A stretch of DNA of 64,000 nucleotides from Mycobacterium basiliense. Its GTDB lineage: Bacteria; Actinomycetota; Actinomycetes; Mycobacteriales; Mycobacteriaceae. The translations under genes and the position numbers were made by a program. A model generated the notes under the pieces. It did no database searches. It saw only the letters and a program-made list of their open reading frames with translations, and was not told where the DNA came from. Below are positions 44,184-57,063 of the stretch, piece after piece. Position 1 is the stretch's first letter. Each line of letters starts with the position of its first letter. The DNA lies in the NCBI RefSeq assembly GCF_900292015.1, contig NZ_LR130759.1:5270001-5334000 (forward strand). Direction: 5' to 3'.

Positions 44184-46744
44184 TGATTTGGAGTGTGGAG
44201 ATGTCGTCTTTTGTTGTTGTTTCGCCTGAGGTGTTGGTGTCGGCGTCGGGGAGTTTGGCCGGGATTGGATCGGCGATTAGTGAGGCGAATGCGGCGGCGG
44301 CGCGGGCGACTACGCAGGTGTTGGCCGCTGGTGGTGATGAGGTGTCGGTGGCGATCGCGCAGTTGTTCGGCGGTTATGCCCAGCAGTATCAGCTCCTTAG
44401 TGTGCGGGCGGGTCAGTTTCATGCGCGGTTCGTGGAGTCGTTGATCGGCAGTGGGCAAGGTTATGGGCTGGCCGAGGCGGCCGGTGTGGGGCCGTTGCAG
44501 GCCTTTGAGCAGCAGGTGCTGGGTGTGGTCAATGCGCCGGCGTATGCGTTGTGGGGGCGCGGGTTAATCGGGGATGGCGCTAACGGTGCACCCGGTAGTG
44601 GCCAGCCCGGCGGGGCCGGGGGGTTGTTGATCGGCAACGGCGGGGCTGGGGGGTCAGGGGCGCCGGGGCAAGCCGGTGGGGCTGGTGGGGCCGCGGGGTT
44701 GATCGGCAACGGCGGGGTCGGCGGGGCTGGGGGCGCTGGCGAGGTTGGGGGGGCCGGGGGCCGGGGCGGTTGGTGGGTCGGCAATGGCGGGGCCGGCGGG
44801 GTCGGGGGTGTTGGTGCTCAGGGTGGGGTTGGTGGGGCCGCGGGGTTGATCGGCAATGGTGGGGTCGGCGGAGCGGGCGGGACGGGCGCGGGCGGGGGTG
44901 TTGGTGGCGCTGGGGGCTGGTTGTGGGGTGATGGCGGGGCTGGTGGTGGCGGTGGGGCCGGGGGTTTGGGTCAGGCCGGTGGTACCGGTGGTGGTGGTGG
45001 GGCCGGAGGCCTTATGGGTGGGTTTGGTGGTGCCGGCGGGGCCGGTGGTGAGGGCGGGGCCGGCGCGGCGGGTCAGGCCGGCGGTGACGGCGGGGCCGGC
45101 GGGGCCGGGGGCCTGACCCGTGCGCTATTCGGCTGGGCCGGCGGTGACGGCGGGGCCGGGGGTCAGGGCGGGGCCGGAGCCATCGGTGAGGCCGGGTTGG
45201 GGGGCGGGTCCGGCGGGGCGGGCAGTACCGGCGGTCATGGCGGAGTCGGTGGCGCGGGTGGGGCCGCTACGGGCTGGCTGGGTATGGGCGGGTTGTTCAG
45301 CGCGGGTGGGGCCGGTGGCGGTGGCGGGGCCGGTGGGGCCGGTGGTGGCGGCGGCGCCGGCGGCAGCGGGATCGGTCTGGGAATGGCCGGCGGTGCCGGC
45401 GGTGAGGGCGCCGCTGGTGGGGCTGGCGGGTCCGGCGGAGCCGGCGGGTCCGCCGGACTGTTGGGGCTTAGCGGGGTTAACGGCAGCGGCGGTATCGGTG
45501 GCGGGGGTGGTGCCGGGGGCACCGGCGGGCACGGCGACACCGGCGCTCTCTCCGGAGGCGCCGGTGGGCAGGGCGGCGCGGGCGGGGCCGCCGGTGTCGC
45601 GGGAACCGGAGGCCGCGCCGGCGCCAACGGGGTCGGCGGACTCGGCGGACACGGCGGACACGGCGGACAGGGTGGGGCCGGGCAGGCCGGCCTCACCGAC
45701 CCCAACACCCCCACCGCCGGCGACACCGGCGGCACCGGCGGCGCCGGCGGCCAAGGCGGGGCCGGTGGAGCCGGTATCGGCGGTGTCGGCGGCGGGGCCG
45801 GCGGCACCGGCGGTACGGGGGGCACCGGCGGTATCGGTGGCAGTGGGGGCACCAACACCGGCGACAGCGGCGGCACCGGAGCCGCCGGCGGCCAAGGCGG
45901 CACCGGCGGAGCGGCTGGAGCCGCGGGCCAAGGCACCGACGGCGCCACCAACGGCGCCAACGGCACCGGCGGCCACGGCGGCACCGGCGGCACCGGCGGG
46001 GCCGGCGGTTTCGGTGCGGTCGGCGCCAGCACCCCCACCCCCACCGCCGGCGGTCAAGGCGGTCACGGCGGGGCCGGCGGCGCCGGTGGGACCGGTGGGG
46101 CCGGTATCGGCGGTGTCGGCGGCGGGGCCGGCGGGGCCGGCGGGGTCGGCGGGGCTGGCGGGGTCGGCGGTTACGGCGGCGATAACACCGGCACCGCCGG
46201 TGGGGCCGGTGCTGCTGGTGGCGTCGGGGGCACCGGCGGCACGGCCGGGGCCGGCGGGGTCGGCACCGACGGCGCCACCAACGGCACCCACGGCACCGGA
46301 GGGGTCGGCGGCCAAGGCGGGATCGGCGGCAACGGCGCCACCGGCACCATCGGCACCAGCAGCTCCACCCCCACCGCCGGCGGCCAAGGCGGCCACGGCG
46401 GCGCCGGCGGCCAAGGCGGCACTGGTGGAGCCGGTATCGACGGCATCGGCGGCGGGGCCGGCGGGGCCGGCGGGATCGGCGGCACCGGAGGAACCGGAGG
46501 AACCGGAGGAACCAACAACGCCACCAGCGGCGGCGGTGACGGCGCCGCCGGCGGCCAGGGCGGCACCGGCGGCACGGCCGGAGCCGGCGGGGTCGGCACC
46601 GACGGCGCCACCAACGGCACCCACGGCACCGGAGGCGCCGGCGGCCAAGGCGGCAACGGCGGCACCGGCGCCACCGGCACCACTGGCACCAGCAGCTCCA
46701 CCCCCACCGCCGGCGGCACCGGCGGCCACGGCGGCAACGGCGGC
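44184..46744 (+). repeat. 2.56-kb direct duplication, downstream copy (partner 37989-40549)
   Basis: See the upstream copy. The left boundary falls at TGATTTGGAG, 17 bp before the start codon, so only the ribosome site and coding sequence were copied, not the AT-rich promoter region. Confidence 0.9.
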
Positions 46745-49700
46745 GCCGGCGGGACCGGTGGAGCCGGCATCGACGGCATCGGCGGCGGGGCCGGCGGCCA
46801 AGGCGGCACCGGCGGCACCGGCGGCCAAGGCGGGGTCGGCGGCACCAACACCAACACCAGCGGCGGCACCGGAGCCGCCGGCGGACAAGGCGGCACCGGC
46901 GGCACGGCCGGAGCCGGCGGGGCCGGCACCGACGGCGCCACCAACGGCACCCACGGCACCGGAGGCATCGGCGGCCGAGGCGGCACCGGCGGCAATGGCG
47001 GCGCAGGCATGGACGGGTCCAACGATCCCCTAGCCCCCGTCGCGGGCGCCCAAGGCGGCCAAGGCGGCACCGGCGGCCAAGGCGGTAACGGCGGAGCCGG
47101 CATCGACGGCATCGGCGGCGGGGCCGGCGGGGCCGGCGGTACGGGAGGCACCGGCGGTACCGGCGGCACCGGCGGTTCAAACACTGGCGCCAACGGCGGC
47201 ACCGGAGCCGCCGGCGGACAAGGCGGCACCGGCGGCACGGCCGGAGCGGCCGGGCTCGGCACCGACGGCGCCACCAACGGCACCCACGGCACCGGCGGCC
47301 AAGGCGGCACCGGCGGCAACGGCGGCCACGGCGCCACCGGCACCACCGGCACCAGCGGCTCCACCCCCACCCCCGGCGGCACCGGCGGCCAAGGCGGCAC
47401 CGGCGGCACCGGAGGCAACGGCGGAGCCGGCATCAACGGCATCGGCGGCGGGGCCGGCGGGGCCGGCGGTACGGGAGGCACCGGCGGCACCGGCGGCACC
47501 GGCGGAACCGCCGCCAACGGCGGAGACGGCGCCAACGGCGGACAAGGCGGCACCGGCGGCACGGCCGGAGCCGGCGGGGCCGGCACCGACGGCGCCACCA
47601 ACGGCACCCACGGCACCGGCGGCCAAGGCGGCACCGGCGGCAACGGCGGCCACGGCGCCACCGGCACCACCGGCACCAGCGGCTCCACCCCCACCCCCGG
47701 CGGCACCGGCGGACACGGCGGCGGCGGCGGCCAAGGCGGTAACGGCGGAGCCGGCATCAACGGCATCGGCGGCGGGGCCGGCGGCCAAGGCGGCAACGGC
47801 GGCACCGGCGGCACCGGAGGAACCGGCGGCACCGGAACCTCCGCAAACAACGGCGCCAATGGCGGAGACGGCGCCAACGGCGGACAAGGCGGCACCGGCG
47901 GCACGGCCGGAGCCGGCGGGGCCGGCACCGACGGCGCCACCAACGGCACCCACGGCACCGGAGGCGTCGGCGGACAAGGCGGCACCGGCGGCCACGGCGC
48001 CACCGGCACCACCGGCACCGACGGCACCCCCACCGCCCCACCCACCCCCGGCGGCACCGGCGGACACGGCGGCGGCGGCGGCCAAGGCGGTAACGGCGGA
48101 GCCGGCATCAACGGCATCGGCGGCGGGGCCGGCGGCCAAGGCGGCACCGGCGGCACCGGCGGCGACGGAGGAACCGGCGGCACCGGAACCTCCGCAAACA
48201 ACGGCGCCAATGGCGGCGACGGCGCCAACGGCGGACAAGGCGGACAAGGCGGCACCGCCGGAACACCCGGATCCGGCACCGACGGCGGCGCCAACGGCAC
48301 CAACGGCACCGGCGGACAAGGAGGCAACGGCGGCACCGGCGGCACCGGCGGCCAAGGCGGAACCGGCATCGATGATCCCAACTCACCCACCTCAGGCACT
48401 CAAGGTGGTCAAGGCGGCACCGGGGGGGCCGGTGGAGCCGGTGGAGCCGGTATCGGCGGTGTTGGCGGCGGCGCCGGAGGCAACGGCGGCACCGGCGGTG
48501 ACGGCGGCACCGGAGGGACCGGAGGCACAAATACCGGCACCACCGGCGGTGCGGGCGCTGACGGTGGCGCAGGCGGCACCGGGGGTACCGCTGGAGCTGC
48601 CGGCCACGGCACCGACGGCGGTGTCATCGGGCTCATCGGCAACGGCGGCACCGGCGGCAATGGCGGCCAAGGCGGCAACGGCGGCGTCGGCACCACCGGC
48701 ACCGACGACCCCAGCGTTCCCGCCCCAGCACACCTAGGCGGCCAAGGCGGCAACGGCGGCCAAGGCGGCACCGGCGGCACCGGCGGAGCTGGCATCGACG
48801 GGATCAACGGAGGCCAGGGCGGCAACGGCGGCCAAGGCGGCAACGGCGGCCAAGGCGGCAACGGCGGCACCGGCGGCGACGGCGGCCACGGATCCTCCGG
48901 TGGCACGGGTGCGGGCGGAGGTCAAGGCGGCGCCGGAGGCACCGGGGGCTCAGCTGGCCATGGCACCGATGGTGGCGCGCACGGCACCGGCGGCGGCGGC
49001 GGAGACGGAGGTACCGGAGGCACTGGAGGCACCGGCGGCACCGGGACGAGTTCCAGCTCGCCAACCGCCGGCGGCACCGGCGGCACCGGCGGCACCGGCG
49101 GCGCCGGCGGGGCCGGCATTGCCGCCTCCGGTGGGGGCGCCGGCGGCCAAGGCGGTAGCGGCGGCACCGGCGGTCACGGCGGCACCGGCGGCCAAGGCCA
49201 ATTCGCCGCAGACGGCGCCGTTGGAGGCGCTGGCGGACAAGGCGGAGCCGCTGGCACCGGCGGCACCGGCACCGACGGCAACCACAACGGCACCAACGGC
49301 ACCGGCGGGCAAGGCGGCACGGGCGGTTCCGGTGGCGATGGCGGCCACGGCGCCGATGGCGCCGATGACCCCAACTCACCCACCTCGGGAACTCAAGGTG
49401 GCCAAGGCGGGACCGGCGGCGCAGGCGGCGCAGGCGGCACCGGCATCGACGCCACCGGAGGCGGCGACGGCGGCCAAGGCGGCACTGGCGGCAATGGCGG
49501 GGACGGCGGAGCGGGCGGCAGCAACACCGGCACCACCGGCGGTAAAGGCGCTGACGGTGGTCACGGTGGCACCGGCGGTGCTGCAGGAGCGGCCGGTAGC
49601 GGCACCGACGGCGGCGCTGGCGGCGCCAACGGCGCCGGCGGCAACGGCGGCAACGGCGGCAACGGCGGCAACGGCGGCAACGGCACCCCCGGCGACAGCG

Positions 49701-51979
49701 GCATCTCACCTGAAACGGGTGGCCAAGGCGGGCAAGGCGGCATCGGCGGCGCAGGCGGTGCTGGCGGCGCAGGAATCAACGGCATCGGCGGCGGCAACGG
49801 CGGCCAAGGCGGCGCCGGCGGCAACGGCGGGATTGCGGGACCTGGCGGTACCAACACCGGCTCCACTGGCGGCAACGGCGGTGACGGAGGCGATGGCGGC
49901 GCGGGCGGTACCGGCGGCACCGCAGGCAGCGGTACGGACGGCGGCACCCATGGCAACGGCGGCCAAGGAGGCAACGGCGGCACCGGCGGCACGGGCGGCG
50001 CCGGCCCCGCTGGCGCCGACGGCCTCACACCCGGCGTCGGCGGCACCGGCGGCAACGGCGGCACGGGCGGACAAGGCGGGCAAGGCGGCACCGGAATCAA
50101 CGGCATCGCCGGCGGCGCCGGCGGCAACGGCGGCACTGGCGGCACCGCCGGCAATGGCGGCACCGGCGGCAACAACACCGGCAGCACCGGCAGCACCGGC
50201 GCCAACGGCGGTGCCGGCGGCACCGGCGGCAACGGCGGCACTCTCGGCACCGGCACCGATGGCGGTACCAACGGAACCGGCGGCACCGGAGGAACTGGAG
50301 GAACCGGAGGCCACGGCGGTACCGGCCCCCTCGGCGCCAACGGCCTCACACCGGGCAACGGCGGTACCGGCGGCAACGGCGGCCCAGGCGGACAAGGCGG
50401 ACAGGGCGGCACCGGAATCAACGGCATCGGCGGCGGTAACGGCGGACAAGGCGGCAACGGCGGCACTGGCGGCACCGGCGGCCACGGCGGCAACAACACT
50501 GGCGGCGACGGCGAAGACGGTGCCACCGGAGGCGACGGTGGTACCGGCGGCAACGCAGGTCTTGGCGGCAGCGGAACCGACGGCGGCACCAACGGAAACA
50601 ACGGCACCGGAGGGACCGGCGGCCAAGGCGGCACCGGCGGCGATGGCGCCTTCGGCGAGTCCGGCAGTATTTCTCAACCCGCCCAAAGTGGCGGCAACGG
50701 CGGTAACGGCGGACAAGGCGGAGCCGGCGGCGCAGGTATCGCCGGCAACGGCGGCGGTACCGGCGGCCAAGGCGGCGCAGGCGGACAGGGTGGCCAAGGT
50801 GGCGCCGCTGGCGATGCCCCACTGGGTTCAGGTACTGGCGGTGTCGGCGGTACTGGCGGAGCGGGCGGCAACGGCACCGATGGCGGCTCAGGTGGCGATG
50901 GCGGCACCGGTGGCGCTGCAGGCACCGGCGGGATCGCAACCGACGTCAGTGACGGCGGAAATGGCGGCCAAGGCGGCGAGGGCGGCACCGGCGGACAAGG
51001 TAGCGGTATCGGTATCGGCGGAAATGGCGGTCAAGGCGGCGCCGGCGGCAGCGGCAGCGACGCTGGAACGAAGGTCGGCTACGCAGGCAGCGGCGGCAAC
51101 GGCGGACAAGGCGGTAGCGGCGGCAATTCGGAAACGGGCGACGCCGGTAACGGTGGAAATGGCGGCCAAGGCGGCGAGGGCGGAACCGGCGGCAACCGCG
51201 ACGAAAACCCAACACCGGGCGGCCCAGGTGGCGACGGCGGCAACGGCGGAACTGGCGGCACCAGCGGCGGCAACGGAACCGCCGGCCAAGGGGGCCAAGG
51301 CGGTCTGGGCGGCAACGGCGGACAGGGCGGTCTCGGCGTACCCGGCCTGACTGGCGGCGCCGGCGGGAGCGGGGGCGTGGGTGGCAACGGCGGCCAGGGC
51401 GGCGCCAGCAGCGGCCAGGGTCCTGCCGGTGACGGCGGCGCGGGCGGGCAAGGTGGCGCGGGCGGCATCGGCGGCAACGGTGGCAGCAATTTGGGCAACG
51501 GCAACGGAGGAGATGGCGGCCAAGGCGGTAATGGTGGCGACGGTGGACAGGGCGGTGCAGGCAAAGGCGCTATCGGGGGTGGCAACGGCGGGCTGGCCGG
51601 CACAGGCGGCGCAGGCGGCTCCGGCGGGAACGGCGTAGGCAGTGGTACAGGCGGCTCCGGCGGCTCGGGTGGCACCGGAGGCATTGGAGGCACCGGAGGC
51701 AACGGCCCCGGTGGCCAAGGACTACCCGGAGCCCCTGGCGACGGCGGCAGCCAAGGCAGCCCCCCTAGCGGCCAAGCCGGCGGCGCCGGCGCGCCGGGCG
51801 GACAAGGCGGCAGCGGAGGCAACGGAGGCCCCGGTACGGCATCCGGAAGCTTGTTCAGCCCACCACCTATGTTGCCGGTTGCGGCGACAGTACCGCCGAG
51901 TGAAACGGACCAGTTTGAAGGGTTAGCAACCGGGGCCGGCGGCCTGGGAACACTAACCTCAATTTTTCGCCGAGGGTGA
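44201..51979 (+). CDS. PE_PGRS family protein (about 2592 aa), second of a tandem pair, with a non-PGRS C-terminus
   Basis: PE domain, linker and the first about 850 residues match the preceding gene. The PGRS region is then longer, with more [15 protein letters not shown] blocks and a distinct later half. The last about 43 residues leave the glycine pattern: [19 protein letters not shown], then [22 protein letters not shown], a Pro-rich then hydrophobic tail ending in Arg-Arg-Gly. ATG 44201 has the same leader as its neighbour but only 17 bp of it. The upstream motif at 37727 is not duplicated, so expression may depend on read-through from the first gene across the 168-bp gap. The frame is intact. 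Confidence 0.93.
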   Translation: MSSFVVVSPEVLVSASGSLAGIGSAISEANAAAARATTQVLAAGGDEVSVAIAQLFGGYAQQYQLLSVRAGQFHARFVESLIGSGQGYGLAEAAGVGPLQAFEQQVLGVVNAPAYALWGRGLIGDGANGAPGSGQPGGAGGLLIGNGGAGGSGAPGQAGGAGGAAGLIGNGGVGGAGGAGEVGGAGGRGGWWVGNGGAGGVGGVGAQGGVGGAAGLIGNGGVGGAGGTGAGGGVGGAGGWLWGDGGAGGGGGAGGLGQAGGTGGGGGAGGLMGGFGGAGGAGGEGGAGAAGQAGGDGGAGGAGGLTRALFGWAGGDGGAGGQGGAGAIGEAGLGGGSGGAGSTGGHGGVGGAGGAATGWLGMGGLFSAGGAGGGGGAGGAGGGGGAGGSGIGLGMAGGAGGEGAAGGAGGSGGAGGSAGLLGLSGVNGSGGIGGGGGAGGTGGHGDTGALSGGAGGQGGAGGAAGVAGTGGRAGANGVGGLGGHGGHGGQGGAGQAGLTDPNTPTAGDTGGTGGAGGQGGAGGAGIGGVGGGAGGTGGTGGTGGIGGSGGTNTGDSGGTGAAGGQGGTGGAAGAAGQGTDGATNGANGTGGHGGTGGTGGAGGFGAVGASTPTPTAGGQGGHGGAGGAGGTGGAGIGGVGGGAGGAGGVGGAGGVGGYGGDNTGTAGGAGAAGGVGGTGGTAGAGGVGTDGATNGTHGTGGVGGQGGIGGNGATGTIGTSSSTPTAGGQGGHGGAGGQGGTGGAGIDGIGGGAGGAGGIGGTGGTGGTGGTNNATSGGGDGAAGGQGGTGGTAGAGGVGTDGATNGTHGTGGAGGQGGNGGTGATGTTGTSSSTPTAGGTGGHGGNGGAGGTGGAGIDGIGGGAGGQGGTGGTGGQGGVGGTNTNTSGGTGAAGGQGGTGGTAGAGGAGTDGATNGTHGTGGIGGRGGTGGNGGAGMDGSNDPLAPVAGAQGGQGGTGGQGGNGGAGIDGIGGGAGGAGGTGGTGGTGGTGGSNTGANGGTGAAGGQGGTGGTAGAAGLGTDGATNGTHGTGGQGGTGGNGGHGATGTTGTSGSTPTPGGTGGQGGTGGTGGNGGAGINGIGGGAGGAGGTGGTGGTGGTGGTAANGGDGANGGQGGTGGTAGAGGAGTDGATNGTHGTGGQGGTGGNGGHGATGTTGTSGSTPTPGGTGGHGGGGGQGGNGGAGINGIGGGAGGQGGNGGTGGTGGTGGTGTSANNGANGGDGANGGQGGTGGTAGAGGAGTDGATNGTHGTGGVGGQGGTGGHGATGTTGTDGTPTAPPTPGGTGGHGGGGGQGGNGGAGINGIGGGAGGQGGTGGTGGDGGTGGTGTSANNGANGGDGANGGQGGQGGTAGTPGSGTDGGANGTNGTGGQGGNGGTGGTGGQGGTGIDDPNSPTSGTQGGQGGTGGAGGAGGAGIGGVGGGAGGNGGTGGDGGTGGTGGTNTGTTGGAGADGGAGGTGGTAGAAGHGTDGGVIGLIGNGGTGGNGGQGGNGGVGTTGTDDPSVPAPAHLGGQGGNGGQGGTGGTGGAGIDGINGGQGGNGGQGGNGGQGGNGGTGGDGGHGSSGGTGAGGGQGGAGGTGGSAGHGTDGGAHGTGGGGGDGGTGGTGGTGGTGTSSSSPTAGGTGGTGGTGGAGGAGIAASGGGAGGQGGSGGTGGHGGTGGQGQFAADGAVGGAGGQGGAAGTGGTGTDGNHNGTNGTGGQGGTGGSGGDGGHGADGADDPNSPTSGTQGGQGGTGGAGGAGGTGIDATGGGDGGQGGTGGNGGDGGAGGSNTGTTGGKGADGGHGGTGGAAGAAGSGTDGGAGGANGAGGNGGNGGNGGNGGNGTPGDSGISPETGGQGGQGGIGGAGGAGGAGINGIGGGNGGQGGAGGNGGIAGPGGTNTGSTGGNGGDGGDGGAGGTGGTAGSGTDGGTHGNGGQGGNGGTGGTGGAGPAGADGLTPGVGGTGGNGGTGGQGGQGGTGINGIAGGAGGNGGTGGTAGNGGTGGNNTGSTGSTGANGGAGGTGGNGGTLGTGTDGGTNGTGGTGGTGGTGGHGGTGPLGANGLTPGNGGTGGNGGPGGQGGQGGTGINGIGGGNGGQGGNGGTGGTGGHGGNNTGGDGEDGATGGDGGTGGNAGLGGSGTDGGTNGNNGTGGTGGQGGTGGDGAFGESGSISQPAQSGGNGGNGGQGGAGGAGIAGNGGGTGGQGGAGGQGGQGGAAGDAPLGSGTGGVGGTGGAGGNGTDGGSGGDGGTGGAAGTGGIATDVSDGGNGGQGGEGGTGGQGSGIGIGGNGGQGGAGGSGSDAGTKVGYAGSGGNGGQGGSGGNSETGDAGNGGNGGQGGEGGTGGNRDENPTPGGPGGDGGNGGTGGTSGGNGTAGQGGQGGLGGNGGQGGLGVPGLTGGAGGSGGVGGNGGQGGASSGQGPAGDGGAGGQGGAGGIGGNGGSNLGNGNGGDGGQGGNGGDGGQGGAGKGAIGGGNGGLAGTGGAGGSGGNGVGSGTGGSGGSGGTGGIGGTGGNGPGGQGLPGAPGDGGSQGSPPSGQAGGAGAPGGQGGSGGNGGPGTASGSLFSPPPMLPVAATVPPSETDQFEGLATGAGGLGTLTSIFRRG

Positions 51980-52118
51980 TGTCGGTCGAACTCGGCGATG
52001 GGTACGTGTGATGCGGGTTTGTGTGGTCTAGCACGTGTTGGGACGCCCCGTGTCCCCGGAGTGGCGGGCTTGCCCGGGGCCGGTGCTTTCGTGCTTGGTC
52101 GGCCAGATGGGCTGTTAG
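51980..52118. other. Short flank between the PE_PGRS stop and a transposase remnant
   Basis: GC-rich sequence without a coding frame; it contains no recognisable terminal inverted repeat of the adjacent transposase remnant, so the element's end has been lost. Confidence 0.4.
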
Positions 52119-52400
52119 TCAACCGAAGGCGGTGCGGGCGCGTTGCCATGCGGTAGCGATGGCTACGGCCGATCGCCAGGTGGCGTCGATGTGTAGTCGG
52201 GTGCGGCGGGCGCCGCGGGTGATGTGGGCTGGGACGTGCAGGACTCCATAAGCTGGCGACCTCGGCGCGGGTCGGGTCGGGGTGGCTGCTGAATCTGATG
52301 AGCCGGCACCAGGTGACCAGATCGGCTCGCAGCAACCCGGCAGGCTTCCCCGCACCGATCTCGGGGCGGTCAAGCGAAGGCCCGCAGCGGCGGGCGCGTA
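52119..52400 (-). pseudogene. C-terminal remnant of an IS1380-type DDE transposase
   Basis: On the minus strand one frame reads LRADLVTWCRLIRFSSHPDP followed by TRAEVASL. A second frame, shifted by an indel near 52250, continues YGVLHVPAHITRGARRTRLH, IDATWRSAVAIATAWQRARTAFG and stop. This pair matches the C-terminus of actinobacterial IS1380-family transposases (DLLAW...HP..ARAE...YRVLHVAARITRGAR...RID..WRWA..IA....R...AF). The catalytic region and both element ends are missing, so it is dead. It marks a past insertion beside the PE_PGRS array. Confidence 0.72.
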
Positions 52401-53019
52401 AATGAGCTGTGACCGCTCGCCCCCAACCCGCGTAATTTTGCGCACGAGCGTTACCGCATCGTTCGGTAGATTTCAGGCACTAACAGCCGGAATGTTATTA
52501 GCCAACAATCTGTCTAAGATGCCCGATTGTGGATGCACCTATTACTACCATCGGCGGATCAGCGATTCAACCGCCGCACATCGACGCGTGGAAATCCGAT
52601 CCGACACCGGACCACTCGCGTTGTCGTCGGGCCGTACGGCGAAACTGAGCCGGTTCGGGACCAGAATTCTCTTCGAGCGTCGGGCAGCTACGCCGCGCGA
52701 AACGGCCGCCCTCAGCTGCTGCATCTGCGGGTCCAACGCGGTGGCGGCACCGCGAGAGGCCTGCGAATCGGCAGCTTCCAACGCATCGCCGGGTCGACTA
52801 GATAGCCAACCGGTCACCTAATGATGCCCGTGATACCGGCGCGTTCCAGGAGGTCCCAATAGCGCGAACTATTGAAACAATAAATAGTCAGTCGGTCAGT
52901 TATTAATTTGATCGATTTGGTTAATATTTTCTCAACAAATTTCGCCGAATCTGAGTAACGACACTTGTAATATTCCCCGCAGTTCCTGCTTCGTTGTAGC
53001 GCTGGATAGGGGTCGGAAA
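52401..53019. other. Gene-free stretch with the promoter region of the next PE_PGRS
   Basis: No supported gene. A minus frame at 52545-52817 (MTGWLSSRPGDALEAADSQ) is open but has no ribosome site and ordinary codon bias cannot be argued by eye. The last about 150 bp are AT-rich and hold motif copy 6 and the likely promoter. Confidence 0.45.
52883..52906. promoter_or_regulatory. PE_PGRS-associated operator-like motif, copy 6
   Basis: AATAGTCAGTCGGTCAG then TTATTAA. Its complement contains TGACCGACTGACTATT, matching copy 5 (TGACCAGCTGACTATT) at 14 of 16 positions. It lies about 115 bp before the PE_PGRS start at 53020. Confidence 0.55.
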
Positions 53020-56000
53020 ATGGCGTCTTTTGTTGTTGTCATGCCGGAGGCGCTGCTGGCAGCGTCGGAGAGTTTAACCGGACTCGGGTCGACGATCGAG
53101 GCGGCGAATGCAGCGGCGGCGGCTTCGACGATCCAGCTGGTGGCCGCCGGCCAGGACGAGGTCTCCGCGGCGATTGCTCGGTTGTTCGGCAGCTATGCCC
53201 AGGAGTATCAGGCGCTGAGCACACAGATGGGGCAGTTTCATGCCCAGTTCGTGCAGGCATTGGCCGGCAGCCAGAACGTATACGGCGCCGCCGAAGCGGC
53301 CAACGCCTCGCCGCTGCAAATCCTTGAACGCCACCTGTTAGCGATCATCAACGCCCCCACAAACGCATTGCTGGCACGGCCACTGATCGGCAACGGGGCC
53401 AACGGGGTCGACGGCACCGGCGCTAACGGCGGAGCCGGGGGGATCTTGTACGGCAACGGCGGTAACGGTGGCTCGGGGGCGCCCGGTCAGGCCGGTGGGG
53501 CCGGTGGAGCGGCCGGACTGATCGGCAACGGCGGCCACGGCGGCGCCGGCGGCATCGGAGCCCCCGGTCAGTCCGGCGGCAATGGCGGGCCCGGCGGCGC
53601 CGGCGGGTTGCTTAGCGGGTCGGGTGGGGCCGGCGGGGCCGGTGGGGCCGGTGGGGCCGGGGCGGTAGGACAAGTCGGCGGGTCGGGCGGCACCGGAGGC
53701 GCGGGCGGGCCGGGGCTAATCGGCGGGGCCGGCGGGGCGGGCGGGGCCGGTGGGGCGGGCGGCGCAGGCGCTCCAGGTGCTCCCGCCGGAGGCGCCGGCG
53801 CCACCGGCATGGCCGGCGGCAACGGTGGGGCCGGCGGGTCCGGCGGGGCCGCCTCAGGACTTCCCGGGCTGTTCAGTGTGGGCGGAGCCGGCGGTGACGG
53901 CGGAGCCGGCGGACTCGGCGGCGATGGCGGGGCCGGCGGTAGTGGAGTGGGCTACCAGACCACAGGCGGTACCGGCGGGGCGGGGGGCACCGGCGGCAAC
54001 GCGGGAGCCGGCGGGGCCGGCGGCGCCGGGTCGCCTTTCGGACTAAGCGGTGTGAACGGCAGCGGCGGCACCGGTGGCGGCGGCGGCACCGGCGGGGACG
54101 GAGGCATCGGCGACACCGGCGCCTTCATGGGCGGCAGCGGCGGACAAGGCGGTACCGGAGGCGCCGCCGGTGCCGCAGGAAGCGGTGGCCGCGGCGGCAG
54201 CATCGGCGCCGGCGGGATCGGCGGGGGCGGCGGCGCTGGCGGGACGGGCGGTACCGGCACCACCGGCGGCAGTTCGCAGTCCCCCACTATCGGCGGCCAA
54301 GGCGGCCAAGGCGGCTCCGGCGGCCAAGGGGGTACCGGCGGATCCGGTATCGGCGGTGTCGGCGGCGGCACCGGCGGCACCGGCGGCGTCGGCGGCACCG
54401 GCGGGGACGGCGGCACCGGCGGCACCAACACCGGTACCTCTGGCGGCGCTGGTGCCGACGGCGGGGCTGGCGGCACCGGAGGCACTGCAGGAGCCGCCGG
54501 CCACGGCACCGACGGCGGCGCCATCGGACTCATCGGCCACGGCGGCAACGGCGGTAACGGCGGTAACGGCGGCATCGGAGGCACCGGCACCCCGGGAACC
54601 GACGCAACCACACCCAGCCAAGGCAGCCAAGGCGGCCAAGGCGGTGGCGGCGGGGCCGGCGGCGCAGGCGGGGCCGGCATCGATGGCCTCAACGGCGGCA
54701 ACGGCGGCCACGGCGGCACCGGCGGTGCCGGCGGCACTGGCGGCCACGGCGGTGCCAACACCGGCACCGGCGGTGGTGACGGTGCTGCCGGCGGCCAAGG
54801 CGGCACCGGAGGCGGCGCGGGAGCCGCCGGCAGCGGCACCGACGGCGGCTCCAACGGCCAGCACGGCACCGGCGGCACCGGAGGCACCGGCGGGGACGGC
54901 GGCACCGGCGGCGACGGCGCCGCTGGTGTCGACGATCCCGACTCACCCACCGCAGGCACTCAAGGAGGTCAAGGCGGTGCTGGAGGCGCCGGCGGCACTG
55001 GAGGAGCCGGCATCGGTGGCTTCGGCGGCGGCACCGGCGGCACCGGCGGCACCGGCGGCGCCGGCGGCACCGGAGGCGTCGGCGGTACTAACACCGGCAC
55101 TACCGGCGGCGCCGGCGCCAATGGCGGCCAGGGCGGTACCGGCGGCACCGCAGGAGCCGCCGGTCACGGCACCGACGGCGGCGCCATCGGGCTCATCGGC
55201 CACGGCGGCCACGGCGGTGACGGCGGCAGCGGCGGCACCGGAGCCACCGGCACCGAGGGCACCAACTCCACCAGCCCCACCGCCGGCGGCACCGGCGGCC
55301 AAGGCGGCACCGGAGGCACCGGAGGCGACGGCGGCGCCGGTATCGACGGCCTCAACGGTGGCAACGGTGGCACCGGCGGCACCGGCGGCCAAGGCGGCAC
55401 CGGTGGCCAAGGCGGCACCGTGCTCGGCGGGATCGGCGGCGGCAACGGTGCTGACGGCGGCCAAGGCGGCATCGGCGGCACCGCCGGCTCGGCAGGCAGC
55501 GGGACCGACGGCGGCGCCAACGGCGCCAACGGCACCGGCGGGCAGGGCGGCACCGGCGGTGCCGGCGGCGCCGGCCAAATCGGCACTCAAGGTGTCTCGG
55601 ATCCCACCCCCACCCCCGGCGGCACTGGAGGCTCCGGCGGCGCCGGTGGTGCGGGCGGTTCGGGAGGTGCAGGTATCAACGGCCAAGGCGGCGGCGCCGG
55701 CGGCGCCGGCGGCAACGGCGGCACCGGCGGTGTCGGAGGCACCGGTGGCACCAACACTGGTAGCAGCGGCGACGGTGCCGCCGGCGGTCAAGGCGGCGCT
55801 GGAGGCGCGGCGGGCGCGGCCGGTAGCGGCACCGACGGCGGCGCGGTCGGAAACATAGGCACCGGCGGCACCGGCGGCGCCGGCGGCACCGGCGGCACCG
55901 GCAGCACCGGCGCCATCGGCACGAGCTCAGATACACCCACCCCGGGAAGCCAGGGCGGCCAGGGCGGCGCCGGGGGCACAGGTGGCGCCGGCGGCATCGG

Positions 56001-56955
56001 TATCGGCGGCGTCGGCGGCGGCCAAGGCGGAAACGGCGGAAACGGCGGCACGGGCGGCACCGGCGGCACCGGCGGCACCAACACCGACACCACGGGAGGC
56101 GCTGGCGCTTCCGGCGGTCAAGGCGGCGCGGGAGGCGCAGCAGGCGCGGCCGGCAGCGGCACCGACGGCGCCGCTGACGGGATCAACGGCACGGGCGGCA
56201 CCGGAGGCACCGGCGGACGCGGCGGACAGGGCGGCACCGGCTCCGCCGGTGGTCTCTCAGCCCCGGGCCCCGGCGGAATGGGCGGCGAAGGCGGCGCCGG
56301 CGGAGTGGGCGGCGCCGGCATAGACGGCCTTGGCGGCGGCGACGGCGGAACCGGTGGCATCGGCGGCACCGGGGGAACGGGCGGCGCCAGCGGCACCGCG
56401 AACGATGGCGTCGGCGGAGCTGGTGGCGAGGCCGGCGCCGGTGGCACCGGCGGCAGCGGAACCGACGGCGGTTCGGGCGGAGCCGGCGGAGCCGGCGGAG
56501 CCGGCGGCGTCGGCGCTACCGGCAAGGACGACGACGCTGCCCAGGGTGGTGCCGGTGGCATCGGCGGACAAGGCGGCGCCGGGGGGACCGGTGGCAATGC
56601 CGGCGGCGGCAACGGCACCGGCGGAGTCGGCGGGCAAGGCGGTATGGGCGGGCAGGGCGGCGGTGGCGGTGCGGGCAAGGGTCTGGGCGGCGGCGACGGT
56701 GGCCAAGGCGGCATGGGCGGACACGGCGGCACAGGCGGCACCGGAAGCGGCTCCGGGCTCGGCGGCTTCGGCGGCGACGGCGGCGACGGCGGCACCGGTG
56801 GTCATGGCGGCACTGGTCTCCATGGGCCGGGGCAGCCGGGTGCCGCCGGTCAAGATGGCGGCCCGGGCGGCGGCCCTAGCGGCAACGACGGTGGCGCTGG
56901 CGGTGGCGGCAGCATCGGCGGCGGCGGCGGGCCAGGTGGCCCGGGTAACACCTGA
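53020..56955 (+). CDS. PE_PGRS family protein (1311 aa)
   Basis: PE domain [21 protein letters not shown] to [19 protein letters not shown] (about residues 1-95), linker [22 protein letters not shown] (LARPLIGNG in place of LGRPLIGDG). PGRS repeats follow, with recurrent [14 protein letters not shown] and STPT-like spacers related to those of the 38006/44201 pair. It ends GGPGGPGNT. The ribosome site region AGGGGTCGG lies just before ATG 53020. The frame is complete. A glycine-poor C-terminal domain is absent. It shares PE type and the upstream motif with the 27716, 34544 and 38006 genes. Confidence 0.93.
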   Translation: MASFVVVMPEALLAASESLTGLGSTIEAANAAAAASTIQLVAAGQDEVSAAIARLFGSYAQEYQALSTQMGQFHAQFVQALAGSQNVYGAAEAANASPLQILERHLLAIINAPTNALLARPLIGNGANGVDGTGANGGAGGILYGNGGNGGSGAPGQAGGAGGAAGLIGNGGHGGAGGIGAPGQSGGNGGPGGAGGLLSGSGGAGGAGGAGGAGAVGQVGGSGGTGGAGGPGLIGGAGGAGGAGGAGGAGAPGAPAGGAGATGMAGGNGGAGGSGGAASGLPGLFSVGGAGGDGGAGGLGGDGGAGGSGVGYQTTGGTGGAGGTGGNAGAGGAGGAGSPFGLSGVNGSGGTGGGGGTGGDGGIGDTGAFMGGSGGQGGTGGAAGAAGSGGRGGSIGAGGIGGGGGAGGTGGTGTTGGSSQSPTIGGQGGQGGSGGQGGTGGSGIGGVGGGTGGTGGVGGTGGDGGTGGTNTGTSGGAGADGGAGGTGGTAGAAGHGTDGGAIGLIGHGGNGGNGGNGGIGGTGTPGTDATTPSQGSQGGQGGGGGAGGAGGAGIDGLNGGNGGHGGTGGAGGTGGHGGANTGTGGGDGAAGGQGGTGGGAGAAGSGTDGGSNGQHGTGGTGGTGGDGGTGGDGAAGVDDPDSPTAGTQGGQGGAGGAGGTGGAGIGGFGGGTGGTGGTGGAGGTGGVGGTNTGTTGGAGANGGQGGTGGTAGAAGHGTDGGAIGLIGHGGHGGDGGSGGTGATGTEGTNSTSPTAGGTGGQGGTGGTGGDGGAGIDGLNGGNGGTGGTGGQGGTGGQGGTVLGGIGGGNGADGGQGGIGGTAGSAGSGTDGGANGANGTGGQGGTGGAGGAGQIGTQGVSDPTPTPGGTGGSGGAGGAGGSGGAGINGQGGGAGGAGGNGGTGGVGGTGGTNTGSSGDGAAGGQGGAGGAAGAAGSGTDGGAVGNIGTGGTGGAGGTGGTGSTGAIGTSSDTPTPGSQGGQGGAGGTGGAGGIGIGGVGGGQGGNGGNGGTGGTGGTGGTNTDTTGGAGASGGQGGAGGAAGAAGSGTDGAADGINGTGGTGGTGGRGGQGGTGSAGGLSAPGPGGMGGEGGAGGVGGAGIDGLGGGDGGTGGIGGTGGTGGASGTANDGVGGAGGEAGAGGTGGSGTDGGSGGAGGAGGAGGVGATGKDDDAAQGGAGGIGGQGGAGGTGGNAGGGNGTGGVGGQGGMGGQGGGGGAGKGLGGGDGGQGGMGGHGGTGGTGSGSGLGGFGGDGGDGGTGGHGGTGLHGPGQPGAAGQDGGPGGGPSGNDGGAGGGGSIGGGGGPGGPGNT

Positions 56956-57063
56956 CGACGAATCCCGATCATCGCGCGTTCAGCCCTGGCAGGCGACGTG
57001 CGTCGATACAACGCGGTCGAACCGTGGGATTAGCCTGGTCATGCGGCGTTTATCGGCGTTGCG
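56956..57063. other. Short spacer after the PE_PGRS stop
   Basis: No gene or clear hairpin seen; it leads into a decayed DapB-like fragment. Confidence 0.35.

Noticed and set aside
52545..52817. 90-codon minus-strand frame before the PE_PGRS at 53020
   Set aside because: No ribosome site, no recognisable motif, and it does not extend into a longer coding region.
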